Source of the DNA: Clostridia bacterium
Lineage (GTDB): Bacteria > Bacillota > Clostridia > Oscillospirales > Acutalibacteraceae
Length of the DNA stretch: 17,432 nt
Reading direction: 5' to 3'
NCBI GenBank assembly: GCA_900770165.1
Contig: CAAGJJ010000169.1
Span: 1 to 17,432 of the forward strand
Shown: positions 1 through 8,454 of the stretch, piece after piece
Layout of the letters: each line of letters starts with the position of its first letter
Position numbering within the stretch: position 1 is the stretch's first letter
Program-made: the position numbers and the translations under genes
The notes under the pieces: generated by a model
The model's input: only the letters and a program-made list of their open reading frames with translations
Database searches by the model: none
What the model was told of the DNA's origin: nothing

Positions 1-2485
1 TAAATGCTGTTTTCTGTTCAACAGAGCTGAATCTGATTTTAAGATTCTCTATATCATCATTAGCCTTATCAAGTTCAGCCTTTTTTGCTTCAAGCTGTTT
101 ATTAAGATTCTCAATTTCTTTTCTTGAGCTTTCATTCTGTATATCAAGCGCACTAAGACTGCCGCTTACCTGATTCTTATTCTCATCAATCTCCTTAATC
201 TGTCTGTCAATTTCTGTAGTTTCAGCCTTATCTTTATCATATATAATTCTGATTTCAGATAACTTCTGCTTTGCCTGATTAAGATTCATCTGCTCTGTGT
301 TAACAGCTAAAGACACATCTCTGTTAGCTTTGTTATCTGCGTCAATAAGCTCTCTTATAGATGCTATCTTAGCTCTGTTATCTGCAATCTTAGTTTTAAG
401 CTCAGTTGATGATTTACTGAGTTCTGATACAGATTTCTTAAGTTCTTCAATCTCTCTTCTCCTGCCAAGAAGATTGCTTGAATTCTTAAATGCACCACCG
501 GTCATAGAACCGCCCGGATTGAGCTGTTCACCCTCAAGGGTTACAATCCTTAAGCTATACTTGTATTTCTTGGCAATAAGGAGCGCATTATCAATATTAT
601 CAACAACAAGAATTCTTCCAAGAAGATACCTGGCTAAGTTCTCATATTCAAAAGAAACTCTTACAAGATTGCTTGCAATTCCTATAACACCATTTTCCTT
701 AATACAAGGCTCTTTTTCAAGAGTATTTCTTCCTGATATTGCATTGAGTGGTAAAAATGTAGCTCGTCCAAGCTTATTCTGCTTAAGATATGCAATCAGC
801 TCCTTAGCAGTAGATTCCTTATCAGTAACAATATTCTGTATTGTTCCGCCTAATGCTGTCTCAATAGCTGTTTCATACTTTCTTTCAACCTTTACAATAT
901 CTGCAATAACACCAAGAATTCCAGGATTGCTGTCCTTTAATTCCATAATCTTACGGATACTGTTGCCATAACCGTCATATCTTTCAGTAATATTAACGAG
1001 AGATTCAAGTCTTGATTTTTCTCTGTGATAATTCTGTACAATCTTATCATGCTGTGCATTAAGGTCAGCATTTTCATTCTTAATAGCCGTAACTTCATCA
1101 TTATTGGCTGCAATTCTTTCTGCTATTTCCAAAGCATTTTTCTGTGCAGTTTCTAATCTCTCACTGATATCATTAATCTTAACATTCTGTTCAGCTTCAT
1201 CACTCTTGTCTTTGATAAGACGGCTGTTAAGCTCAGCTTTTCTTATATTGAGCTGTTCAAGCATAGTTGTGAACTTCTGGTTTTCAGCATTAATAGATGA
1301 CTTCGCATTAAGTCTGTCGTAGATATCATTCTGACGGCTCTCAATCTGATCTGACACTCCGTCAATATCCTGCTTTATAACATCAGCAGTATCCTGTTTA
1401 GCTTTAAGATTATTCTCGAACTCTTCTACAGATGTTGAAAGCTCATTGAGCTGTTTCTTAAAATCAGCTACATTGGTCTGCTTTGCAGCTTTATCTTTAT
1501 CAATAGCTGCAATTCTGTCACTGTAATGCTTTTCATTATCAGTGAATCTGTTAATCTGCTCTGTGATAACATTAATCTCACCGTTAAGTCTCTGGCTTTC
1601 AAGCTCAGTGTTTGATAAAAGTGAATTAACATTCTCAATGTCAGAATTAACCTTAGATAACTGTTCCTCTGCCTCTTCATATTCAGCCTTGGTACTCTCA
1701 TACTCAGCTCTTGAATTAGCAAGGTCGTTATCAGCAATGCCAATCTTTCCTGTCAGTTCTTCAAGATCTTTGCTTATCCTGTCTGATTCCAAAAGAAATG
1801 CATTAACATCATATTTCTTTAAATCAGCTTTATAGTCAAGATATTCCTTGGCCTTTTCAGACTGGACCTGTAATGGTCCGACCTGTTTTTCAAGCTCTGA
1901 TAAAATATCATTAACACGGACAAGATTAGCCCGCTCATTTTCAAGTTTCTTGATTGCAGTAGCTTTTCTTCTCTTGAACTTAACAATTCCAGCGGCTTCA
2001 TCAAAAAGCTCTCGCCTTTCATCAGGCTTTCCAGAAAGAATCTTATCAATCTGTCCCTGTCCGATAATAGAATATCCTTCCTTACCAATACCGGTATCAT
2101 AAAACATTTCTGTTACATCTTTTAATCGGCATGAGTTACCATTGATAAGATATTCACTCTCACCTGAACGGTATACTCTTCTTGATACTGTAACTTCATC
2201 GTAATCAACCGGAAGTGCATGGTCGCTGTTATCAAGTGTTATAGATACAAATGCGAATCCAACCGGCTTTCTGTTCTCAGTTCCTGCAAATATAACGTCT
2301 TCCATCTTAGAACCACGAAGCTGCTTTGCACTCTGTTCGCCTAAAACCCAGCGCACAGCATCGGCAACATTACTTTTACCTGAACCATTAGGCCCTACAA
2401 TACCTGTAATACCATTATGAAAATCAAATACTATCTTATTAGCAAATGACTTAAATCCCTGTACTTCTATACTTTTTAAATACAT
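1..2485 (-). CDS. smc: Chromosome segregation protein SMC (N-terminal 828 codons; rest off the left edge)
   Basis: SMC is the ATPase core of the bacterial condensin (with ScpA and ScpB), which compacts and resolves sister chromosomes. Starting at the ATG at 2485, the N-terminal head carries FKSFANK at residues 11-17 and the Walker A motif GPNGSGKS at 31-38. The Q-loop region and the conserved DEAAGI motif follow. A long coiled coil then leads to the hinge, about residues 490-670, with ERYDGYG, GVIADIV, ATFLPL and GGSMTGG. The returning coiled coil is cut by the window edge, so the signature motif, Walker B and the stop codon are not visible. The ribosome binding site GTGAGGGG lies just before the start, and the gene begins 13 bp after rnc stops, so the two are co-transcribed. 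No frameshift is seen. Identity is secure. Long open frames on the opposite strand here are mirror images of the coiled coil. Confidence 0.97.
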   Translation of the reverse strand, partial: MYLKSIEVQGFKSFANKIVFDFHNGITGIVGPNGSGKSNVADAVRWVLGEQSAKQLRGSKMEDVIFAGTENRKPVGFAFVSITLDNSDHALPVDYDEVTVSRRVYRSGESEYLINGNSCRLKDVTEMFYDTGIGKEGYSIIGQGQIDKILSGKPDERRELFDEAAGIVKFKRRKATAIKKLENERANLVRVNDILSELEKQVGPLQVQSEKAKEYLDYKADLKKYDVNAFLLESDRISKDLEELTGKIGIADNDLANSRAEYESTKAEYEEAEEQLSKVNSDIENVNSLLSNTELESQRLNGEINVITEQINRFTDNEKHYSDRIAAIDKDKAAKQTNVADFKKQLNELSTSVEEFENNLKAKQDTADVIKQDIDGVSDQIESRQNDIYDRLNAKSSINAENQKFTTMLEQLNIRKAELNSRLIKDKSDEAEQNVKINDISERLETAQKNALEIAERIAANNDEVTAIKNENADLNAQHDKIVQNYHREKSRLESLVNITERYDGYGNSIRKIMELKDSNPGILGVIADIVKVERKYETAIETALGGTIQNIVTDKESTAKELIAYLKQNKLGRATFLPLNAISGRNTLEKEPCIKENGVIGIASNLVRVSFEYENLARYLLGRILVVDNIDNALLIAKKYKYSLRIVTLEGEQLNPGGSMTGGAFKNSSNLLGRRREIEELKKSVSELSKSSTELKTKIADNRAKIASIRELIDADNKANRDVSLAVNTEQMNLNQAKQKLSEIRIIYDKDKAETTEIDRQIKEIDENKNQVSGSLSALDIQNESSRKEIENLNKQLEAKKAELDKANDDIENLKIRFSSVEQKTAF

Positions 2486-2498
2486 AACCCCTCACTTA

Positions 2499-3212
2499 TT
2501 ATTTCTTATCAGAGTTGATATCGTAGCCTTTATTCTTAAGCTCGATAAGTGCAGCATATGCTGCATTCTGAGATGCTGATTTCTTAGTGTGGCCTGTTCC
2601 TTTAATATTAAAAAGCCCGTCAACTACAGCAGCTACAACAAATTGTTTGTTATGTTCAGGACCTTCTTCACCGATGAATTCATAATCAACTTCTTTTCCA
2701 AGTCCCTGAATAACTTCCTGTAATATAGTCTTGCTATCAAAAAAGAGTTTCTTATTGTCAAGGTCATTAAGAATGAACTTATTAACAAATTCTTTTGCAT
2801 TAGCAAAACCACCATCAAGATAGATGGCTCCTATAACAGCTTCACAGGCATCTGATACGATAGAATCCCTGCTTCTTCCTCCGGTAAGCTCTTCTCCTTT
2901 ACCGAGTCTTATAAATGTATCAAGCTTAATAGCTCTTGCACATAAAGCAAGTGTAGGCTCACAAACAATGCTGGCACGAAGTCTTGTCATCTTTCCTTCA
3001 GCCATCTCAGAGTGATTCTTATATATATAATCACTTGATGAAAGTTCAAGAACAGCATCACCTAAAAATTCCATTCTTTCATTATCACAGCAATTTCCTT
3101 TTTTCTGCTCATTGGCATAAGAACTGTGAGTAAGAGCAACTTCCAGCAGACTTATATCTTTGAAATCATAACCAATAGTCTGCATAAACACAGATAAATT
3201 TTTATTATGCAT
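2499..3212 (-). CDS. rnc: Ribonuclease III
   Basis: RNase III cleaves double-stranded RNA and acts in rRNA and mRNA processing. The 237-residue protein has the signature NERMEFLGD at 44-52. By alignment with the E. coli enzyme, E45, D52, D121 and E124 are the metal-binding residues. The C-terminal double-stranded-RNA binding domain runs from about 160 to 227 and ends in the typical KKSASQNAA helix. I chose the ATG at 3212 because AGAAAGGTG lies 5 bases upstream and the family usually starts near here. The frame stays open to 3299, but that extension is not conserved-looking and is made of a large RNA hairpin. The gene sits between acpP (102 bp upstream) and smc (13 bp downstream), a usual order in Clostridia. 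Regulation through the leader hairpin at 3242-3290 is plausible. Confidence 0.96.
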   Translation of the reverse strand: MHNKNLSVFMQTIGYDFKDISLLEVALTHSSYANEQKKGNCCDNERMEFLGDAVLELSSSDYIYKNHSEMAEGKMTRLRASIVCEPTLALCARAIKLDTFIRLGKGEELTGGRSRDSIVSDACEAVIGAIYLDGGFANAKEFVNKFILNDLDNKKLFFDSKTILQEVIQGLGKEVDYEFIGEEGPEHNKQFVVAAVVDGLFNIKGTGHTKKSASQNAAYAALIELKNKGYDINSDKK

Positions 3213-3241
3213 AATACACCTTTCTGCGAACTTTTGAAAAT

Positions 3242-3290
3242 AAGAGCACAAGGAACAAATTATGCAAGAATATTTGCTCCTTATGCTCTT
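3242..3290 (-). promoter_or_regulatory. 18-bp RNA hairpin in the acpP-rnc intergenic leader
   Basis: Arms 3273-3290 and 3242-3259 pair over 18 positions around a 13-base loop. In the minus-strand RNA all 18 positions pair, two as G-U wobbles. On the plus strand those two positions are A-C mismatches, so the structure belongs to the rnc-sense transcript. The run after the stem is only ATTTTC, which is weak for a terminator. It lies 29 bases before the rnc start codon. It could be an RNase III processing/autoregulatory site, as known for the E. coli rnc leader, or a leaky terminator after acpP. Confidence 0.65.
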
Positions 3291-3314
3291 GGTTTTCATC
3301 GCTATCTGTATGGT

Positions 3315-3548
3315 TTATTTATTAGTTGCGTTCTGAATCTGAACAACTGCATCATTAACTGTTACGATTGATTCAGCTGCATCATCAGGAATCTGGATAT
3401 CGAATTCATCTTCAATTCCCATGATAATCTGAAATACATCTAATGAATCTGCTCCAAGATCATCAACAAATGTTGTCTCTGGAGTAATCTTTGATTTATC
3501 AATGTTAAGTACATCTGCAATAATATTCTGTAACTTCTCGAATTCCAT
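3315..3548 (-). CDS. acpP: Acyl carrier protein
   Basis: The acyl carrier protein holds growing fatty acids on a 4'-phosphopantetheine arm for the cytoplasmic type II fatty acid synthase and hands acyl groups to PlsX. The 77-residue acidic four-helix protein has the expected length and contains GADSLD, with S35 as the phosphopantetheine attachment serine. The acidic recognition helix follows (FQIIMGIEDEFDIQIPDD). AAAGGA lies 8 bases upstream of the ATG. It starts 20 bp after plsX stops, so the pair forms an operon whose products act in consecutive steps. Confidence 0.97.
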   Translation of the reverse strand: MEFEKLQNIIADVLNIDKSKITPETTFVDDLGADSLDVFQIIMGIEDEFDIQIPDDAAESIVTVNDAVVQIQNATNK

Positions 3549-3568
3549 AATATCTATCCTTTCAATCT

Positions 3569-4582
3569 TTAATTATGCTGCTCTGGAATCTGACCGAGCG
3601 CCTCAATAATTTTATCATTTATATTCATTTTTGTAAATGTTACACACTGAATTAATGAATTCTTAACCTCTTTAGCCTTAGCATTTCCGTGAGTCTTGAC
3701 AACAAGACCATTAAGACCGATAAGAGGAGCACCACCGTGTTCTGAAGCGTCCATTGACTTGAGCTGTGTCTTTAATGCTTTCTTAATAAGAAGTGCACCA
3801 ATCTTAGTCTTTAATGATGACATCATAACGCCCTTAATCTTGCCAAGTATCATCTTAGCTTCACCTTCATAAAGCTTTAAAATACAGTTTCCAACAAATG
3901 CGTCACATACAATAATGTCTGCATAACTGTTAGGAATCTCTCTTGCCTCGATGCTTCCAATAAAGTTGATGTTAGGACACTCTTTAAGCATTGGATATGT
4001 CTCTTTAACAAGTGCATTACCCTTTTCTTCCTCAAGTCCGACATTGACAATTGCAACTCTTGGGTTCTTAACTCCTACGACATTCTCCATGTATATAGAA
4101 CCCATAACAGCCCACTGTACAAGCATTGTTGCTCTTGCATCTACATTAGCACCACTGTCGACAAGCAGTGAAACACCATCCTTAGTAGGGATAAGTGCTG
4201 CCATCGGTGGTCTGTCAACTCCACGAAGTCTTCCAACGATAGTCTGACCACCAACAAGGATTGCTCCTGAGCTTCCGGCAGATACGAATGCATCAGCTTC
4301 TTTATTCTTAACCATATACATTGCTTTAACAAGAGATGACTCTTTCTTTCTTCTTATAGCCATAACAGGAGGTTCACCTGTTTCAATTACATCATCTGCA
4401 TTAACAATCTCTATTCTTGATGAATCATACTGCTGTCCGTTAAGACATTCTTTAATCTTATCTTCTTTACCTACAAGATATACAAAGCAATCCTTATCAG
4501 CAGCAACAGCCTGTACAGCTCCTTTGACAATCTCTGCTGGTGCGTTATCTCCACCCATAGCGTCAAGTGCAATTTTTACCAT
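3569..4582 (-). CDS. plsX: Phosphate acyltransferase PlsX
   Basis: PlsX is a peripheral membrane enzyme that converts acyl-ACP and phosphate to acyl-phosphate and ACP. The acyl-phosphate is used by PlsY in the first acylation of glycerol-3-phosphate in phospholipid synthesis. The 337-residue protein has the family's normal length and opens with VKIALDAMGGDNAP. Other family motifs are SAGSSGA, VDSGAN, NVGLEEEKGN, CDAFVGN and EHGGAPLIGL. GGAG lies 8 bases upstream of the ATG. It is the first gene of the acpP-rnc-smc transcription unit and has a strong promoter with an adjacent FabT-like palindrome. In related bacteria plsX usually follows rpmF (ribosomal protein L32). Here it follows an unrelated transporter operon. 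Confidence 0.97.
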   Translation of the reverse strand: MVKIALDAMGGDNAPAEIVKGAVQAVAADKDCFVYLVGKEDKIKECLNGQQYDSSRIEIVNADDVIETGEPPVMAIRRKKESSLVKAMYMVKNKEADAFVSAGSSGAILVGGQTIVGRLRGVDRPPMAALIPTKDGVSLLVDSGANVDARATMLVQWAVMGSIYMENVVGVKNPRVAIVNVGLEEEKGNALVKETYPMLKECPNINFIGSIEAREIPNSYADIIVCDAFVGNCILKLYEGEAKMILGKIKGVMMSSLKTKIGALLIKKALKTQLKSMDASEHGGAPLIGLNGLVVKTHGNAKAKEVKNSLIQCVTFTKMNINDKIIEALGQIPEQHN

Positions 4583-4621
4583 AAATTAAACTCCATTTCG
4601 CAATTATAGTTTTGAGTCATA

Positions 4622-4634
4622 TTTGACTATCAAA
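4622..4634 (-). promoter_or_regulatory. FabT-like operator palindrome at the plsX transcription start
   Basis: The minus strand reads TTTGATAGTCAAA, a perfect TTTGA-N3-TCAAA palindrome. It starts one base after the -10 box, so a bound repressor would cover the transcription start. The sequence matches the known binding motif of FabT, a MarR-family regulator of fatty acid synthesis genes in Firmicutes. The match is by motif only; no fabT gene is in the window. Confidence 0.7.
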
Positions 4635-4635
4635 G

Positions 4636-4664
4636 AATATACTACGAAATGTGGTTTTAATCAA
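4636..4664 (-). promoter_or_regulatory. Sigma-A promoter of plsX-acpP-rnc-smc
   Basis: The -35 box TTGATT (4664-4659), a 17-base spacer and the -10 box TATATT (4641-4636) make a near-consensus vegetative promoter. It gives a leader of about 45 bases before plsX. The promoter begins 17 bp after the stop codon of the upstream transporter gene. Confidence 0.8.
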
Positions 4665-4680
4665 GTTGTCTTGGTTTTTC

Positions 4681-5547
4681 TTAATTGTTTAAATAATCTG
4701 TTTTTGAATTTATCATAATAGTCAGAACAACAGTTATTATAAGAATTATAAGGGTTATTATAATATAGATAGATGGATTCCAGCCAGTATCATTAAACAT
4801 ATTGCTTCTCTGCAGCATGCAGGCATTTCCTATGAATAACATATTATTAGAAAAAATAGATGATATATATATAACGAGTGCTGCAAGTAATCCAGCGATA
4901 TATGAAAATGCAAGTGAAATACATATCTGTATAACAGAAATCGTATAAGCACCCAATATAAATAACAACATAAGCAAAATGAAATCCTTCACGCTGCCAT
5001 TATATTGTTTTATATACATAATTTTCTTCAGTATACTTTCGTTATAACCGCCAGAACCTTTGCCATAAAATATACTAATAAGCACTCCAGAAAATAAAAC
5101 TATGAATAATATTATAAAATCACATATAAGTTTAGATATTATCCATTCTGTTCTTGTCCTTGAATAATGTATAGAAATTCTGCATATGTCACTTGTAAGG
5201 TATCGTGAAGTTATACAACAGCATATAATCATAAGTGAAATGTACATAACCGGTATTTCAGTTTTATTGGAATTGGTTATGTTACTTTTTGATATACATG
5301 GTGTGCCACGGTACAAAAATAACAAATAATCAGGTACATGTAATTCATCAGAAATATAATTTTCATCACCTTGTACATAACCACGCATTGAATTAATCTG
5401 ATGTGAATATGTCTTTGACTGATTCATAATAAATAAAGATGCCATGATAAATAAAACAATGCAGCCTGTAATCAGCCATTTGTTACATCTCAACGAATTC
5501 CTGATATCAAATTTAAATGTTTGTATAAATGTATTTTTACTAATCAT
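4681..5547 (-). CDS. ABC-2-type transporter permease, last gene of the transporter operon
   Basis: This is a 288-residue hydrophobic protein with about six membrane segments. One lies near residues 24-41, then a long extracytoplasmic loop, then segments near 97-116, 133-160, 187-230 and 257-278. The stretch SRTRTEWIISKL looks like the cytoplasmic coupling segment of ABC-2 permeases, which contacts the ATPase. The ATG at 5547 was chosen because it overlaps the stop of the preceding permease in an ATGA arrangement and AAGGAAG lies upstream; the frame stays open for 19 more codons. With the preceding permease and ATPase it probably forms an exporter of the bacitracin/lantibiotic-protection type. 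The substrate cannot be told. No terminator follows, and the plsX promoter starts 17 bp later. Confidence 0.75.
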   Translation of the reverse strand: MISKNTFIQTFKFDIRNSLRCNKWLITGCIVLFIMASLFIMNQSKTYSHQINSMRGYVQGDENYISDELHVPDYLLFLYRGTPCISKSNITNSNKTEIPVMYISLMIICCCITSRYLTSDICRISIHYSRTRTEWIISKLICDFIILFIVLFSGVLISIFYGKGSGGYNESILKKIMYIKQYNGSVKDFILLMLLFILGAYTISVIQICISLAFSYIAGLLAALVIYISSIFSNNMLFIGNACMLQRSNMFNDTGWNPSIYIIITLIILIITVVLTIMINSKTDYLNN

Positions 5548-6335
5548 AGATAATTCTTCCTTTTCAGAACAATAATGATTATAAAATATGCTATAAAGAT
5601 GCATATCATAGGAACAAGAATAGCTTTTAAATACATGTCAGCATTGATTAATTCTGTATAAAAAGTGCCATATGTCAGATTAAAACCACTTTTTTTAATA
5701 TATTTGATCATTCTGAATGGAATAATATAACCTGTACCCATTATGGCAATGATGGTTAAAATCATTTTTCCGTACTTTATATACAGAATAATACCAATCA
5801 TGCTTCTTGAATATACTTCAAAAAATGAGATTAATATTTCCATTAATATTAATATAATGGGATTTTGTCCGTTATAAGTTAAAGATGATGTATAATACAA
5901 TTCTGTGTTAATTAAACTGTTTGGTAGATTCATACAACTGAACTTATCAGTTGCCAATATAGCACTGATACTGGTACATACATATGAAATGACAACAAAA
6001 AGACCAGATATAATCAATAATTTAAAACATATTGATATGCCAATATAGTGTCTGTTTTTCATACGAATAAAGTAATTATAATTAAATTCGTTACTCCAAC
6101 AAAAGATGTAAAATAAGACTACACTTAACGGAAGTATAATTACATTTATAAATCTTGCACCACCTACGGTTATTATAAAATCAACAGCACTAAGGATGCA
6201 GTGATGCATTGTATCATTCATTCTCTGTATAATGTTTATCAATGATATGCTATGTGTGAAACTGACGATACAAAGAAGCACTATAAATGCCATGATTTTT
6301 TTTACATGCATATTAATTCTGATATTACGATTCAT
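5544..6335 (-). CDS. ABC-2-type-like transporter permease
   Basis: This is a 263-residue protein with about six hydrophobic segments. The first spans residues 14-33 (the IMAFIVLLCIVSFTH region) and the last is at the C terminus, followed by the basic tail KRKNYL. The segment YFIRMKNRHYIGISICFKLL has the basic, helix-forming look of an ABC-2 coupling loop before a membrane segment. The start at 6335 has AGGAAAGG 7 bases upstream and overlaps the ATPase stop by 11 bases. It overlaps the next permease by four bases. This coupling fits two different half-permeases sharing one ATPase, as in LanE/LanG-type immunity exporters. Family assignment rests on topology and context, since membrane sequences like this diverge quickly. 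Confidence 0.68.
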   Translation of the reverse strand: MNRNIRINMHVKKIMAFIVLLCIVSFTHSISLINIIQRMNDTMHHCILSAVDFIITVGGARFINVIILPLSVVLFYIFCWSNEFNYNYFIRMKNRHYIGISICFKLLIISGLFVVISYVCTSISAILATDKFSCMNLPNSLINTELYYTSSLTYNGQNPIILILMEILISFFEVYSRSMIGIILYIKYGKMILTIIAIMGTGYIIPFRMIKYIKKSGFNLTYGTFYTELINADMYLKAILVPMICIFIAYFIIIIVLKRKNYL

Positions 6336-6960
6336 TAGTAACCTTTCCTTCATACATATCAATAATTACATCACTAATATCACACAAAAGTTCTTTATCA
6401 TGACAGCTCATGATAACAATTGCACCATTATCACGAAATTCTTCAATTATATCTTTTATAATAGATATCCCTTTCTCATCAAGTGCATTAAAAGGTTCGT
6501 CAAGAATCAACAGTTCTGGATTTTCCATAATGGCACAAGCAATCCCTAGCTTTTGTTTCATTCCAAGTGAATATTTACGAAAAGACTTTTTATCATCTGG
6601 ATCAAGACCAACACGGGATATACATGCTTTGACATCATCAACTGAAATATTATTTTTTATTGAAGCTATCATTTCCAGATTTTTCAGCCCTGAATAACCA
6701 TTGATAAACGATGGATACTCTAACAGTAATCCCATATTTTCTGGAAACGAAATATCTTTTCCAATCTCTTTTCCGTCAATTATAACTTTACCTGCCGTAG
6801 GTAATATTAAGCCTGATATTGCTCTCATAAGCATAGTTTTACCACAGCCGTTAGTTCCTTTTAAGCCGTATATATTTCCGCTTTCAAATGTAAGATTAAT
6901 ATTTGAAAGAATCATAGAGCCTTTTAATTTCTTGCTGTAATCACATATTTTTATTTTCAT
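6325..6960 (-). CDS. ABC transporter ATP-binding protein (BcrA/LanF-like class)
   Basis: This 211-residue ATPase powers the neighbouring permeases from the cytoplasmic side. Walker A is GTNGCGKT at residues 35-42, the signature is YSLGMKQKLGIA, Walker B is LLILDEPFNALD, and the switch histidine is in SCHD near the C terminus. The segment GLLLEYPSFINGYSGLKNLE is typical of ATPases from bacitracin and lantibiotic self-protection exporters. The Q-loop position appears to hold glutamate rather than glutamine, as is common in this class. The ATG at 6960 has AAAGGAAG 6 bases upstream; an upstream in-frame extension has no ribosome binding site. It is the only ATPase for three permease-like proteins in the operon. 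Confidence 0.92.
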   Translation of the reverse strand: MKIKICDYSKKLKGSMILSNINLTFESGNIYGLKGTNGCGKTMLMRAISGLILPTAGKVIIDGKEIGKDISFPENMGLLLEYPSFINGYSGLKNLEMIASIKNNISVDDVKACISRVGLDPDDKKSFRKYSLGMKQKLGIACAIMENPELLILDEPFNALDEKGISIIKDIIEEFRDNGAIVIMSCHDKELLCDISDVIIDMYEGKVTNES

Positions 6961-6982
6961 TAGCTGCTTCCTTTCTGTTCTC

Positions 6983-7576
6983 TCAATATAATTTAACCAT
7001 GACATTATTTCCGAGATCTCTGCATGATAAATATAATTTATCAGGATTTTCGTTCATTATATATACGCGTTTAATATGTGTATAACCATCTTCTGTTTCA
7101 GTTTCATTTTTTGTCAACTCGTTTACATAATAATTGTCATTATAATATTCATATGTATCAAAGCTTTTTGAAACATCTATATTTTTTATGAAATTATTAA
7201 TAATTTCTTCTTTTTGCGTGAATATCATTATATCGAGTGTAAGAACATAATAATCATCATATGGATTATAATTAACATAGTAGTCATAATCAGATGGATT
7301 GACACTGTTATCAACATATCCATACAATAATTTATGAGCTTTCTCTTCTGCTTCAATATTTTGTCCGGCAATATAACTCTGCCATTCCTGTTTGCTGTAT
7401 ATATTAGAATCACTGATTTTAAATGAAATATTTTTATAATTCATGTCATCATCAACATTTATATATTTTATTTTTCCTGATGGATAAGTAACATTTACAT
7501 ATATTATTCTGCATGCAGTTATAATAAGTAATACTGCCGTTATAATTAATACCCAATATTTCTTTATAATTTTCAT
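6983..7576 (-). CDS. Membrane-anchored extracytoplasmic protein of unknown function
   Basis: I do not recognise the family. The 197-residue protein starts MKIIKKYW and has one membrane segment at about residues 8-27. The rest is a polar, tyrosine- and asparagine-rich domain likely outside the membrane. C21 falls within the hydrophobic segment (LLIITAC), so a lipoprotein signal is conceivable but the box is poor. GAGGAAG lies 4 bases upstream of the ATG. It lies between a permease and the ATPase, 22-26 bp from each, so it belongs to the transporter operon. By position it could be an accessory or substrate-capturing subunit. Confidence 0.7.
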   Translation of the reverse strand: MKIIKKYWVLIITAVLLIITACRIIYVNVTYPSGKIKYINVDDDMNYKNISFKISDSNIYSKQEWQSYIAGQNIEAEEKAHKLLYGYVDNSVNPSDYDYYVNYNPYDDYYVLTLDIMIFTQKEEIINNFIKNIDVSKSFDTYEYYNDNYYVNELTKNETETEDGYTHIKRVYIMNENPDKLYLSCRDLGNNVMVKLY

Positions 7577-7602
7577 AAGCTTCCTCGTTTCTATATTTGT
7601 GA

Positions 7603-8454
7603 TTAGAGAACGTCTTTTTTAATTCTGATTAGAAAAATCAGATCAATTATGAGCAAAATACATAGTTGAACTACATACATCCACATATTTATACTAAAAA
7701 CATTATACAGATTACTATTATTCAGCAGAGAGAGTTCTCCCCTGCCAAAGCCAAGAGTGAATAGAACATGTTCAGCAAAATACAGCACAAAAGGTGTTAT
7801 CATAAGTGCAAATGCATTATCTATAAAATACACAAAAAACAATGCAAGGCAGTTTATTAAGCCAAATAATATAAACATTAATCCAAGATATATGCACACA
7901 TATAAAAATGGTCTTGTATAGAATATATTATCAAAAACATTTCCTTCAACTACCGGATAAAGTTTAGTAGAAAGCAGCGGCATTCCCCATGGAATAAAGC
8001 ACATACACATCAGTAGATTAACAATCATCGGTATAACAGCCACACAACCGCCATTAATGAATGAAACCAATAATTTAATTGTAAAATACTGTCTTCGTCC
8101 CATTCTGTATATAAGCTGGTTAATCATACCTTTTCTTTTTTCATTATAGTAACTTAATCCATATGGAAGTACACATAAAATCGGAAGTATTGTTATCCAT
8201 AGATAATAATACCGGTTCGATGTTCCATATCGTGGCATCCATACTTCAAGCGGCATATCCGTATAATTTGACCGCAAAGCAGACTCAACAGTCACTGCAT
8301 CTCCTGCCATATATCTAAGCCAGTATTTACTCAGCCCCCATGCTGTCGAATTAAAAAATGCCATAATTGCAGCAACAATTCCAATTAATATAACAGCATA
8401 AAAAATTTTATTGCAGAAAGCTTTTTTTAATTCAACCACCAATCCTCTTCCCAT
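7603..8454 (-). CDS. ABC-2 family transporter permease
   Basis: This is a 283-residue membrane protein with about six hydrophobic segments, beginning near residues 17-34. A large loop separates the first two, as is common in ABC-2 permeases. The stretch GMINQLIYRMGRRQYFTIKL matches the coupling region, with its pattern of Q-L-x-x-R and R-R-x-Y-F-x-x-K-L. AGGAGAG lies 7 bases before the ATG, and the gene overlaps the preceding one by 28 bases. Its ATP-driving partner is presumably the operon's single ATPase. It is the clearest ABC-2 member of the three permeases here. Confidence 0.82.
   Translation of the reverse strand: MGRGLVVELKKAFCNKIFYAVILIGIVAAIMAFFNSTAWGLSKYWLRYMAGDAVTVESALRSNYTDMPLEVWMPRYGTSNRYYYLWITILPILCVLPYGLSYYNEKRKGMINQLIYRMGRRQYFTIKLLVSFINGGCVAVIPMIVNLLMCMCFIPWGMPLLSTKLYPVVEGNVFDNIFYTRPFLYVCIYLGLMFILFGLINCLALFFVYFIDNAFALMITPFVLYFAEHVLFTLGFGRGELSLLNNSNLYNVFSINMWMYVVQLCILLIIDLIFLIRIKKDVL

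Noticed and set aside
297..2102. Several plus-strand and alternate minus-frame open frames inside the smc region
   Set aside because: They are mirror frames of the SMC coiled coil; compositions are leucine/serine-heavy, with no ribosome binding sites or family motifs.
3213..3299. N-terminal 29-codon extension of RNase III
   Set aside because: The stretch is mostly the hairpin at 3242-3290, has no ribosome binding site before its ATG, and does not look like the family. The ATG at 3212 has a good site.
4661..4680. Short CAAG/CTTG inverted repeat followed by Ts on the plus strand, upstream of plsX
   Set aside because: The stem is only 4 bp and faces the wrong direction to terminate the transporter operon; it overlaps the plsX -35 region.
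6232..6940. Plus-strand open frames opposite the ATPase and permease genes
   Set aside because: The minus strand here encodes a clear ABC ATPase and permease; the plus frames have no motifs or translation signals.
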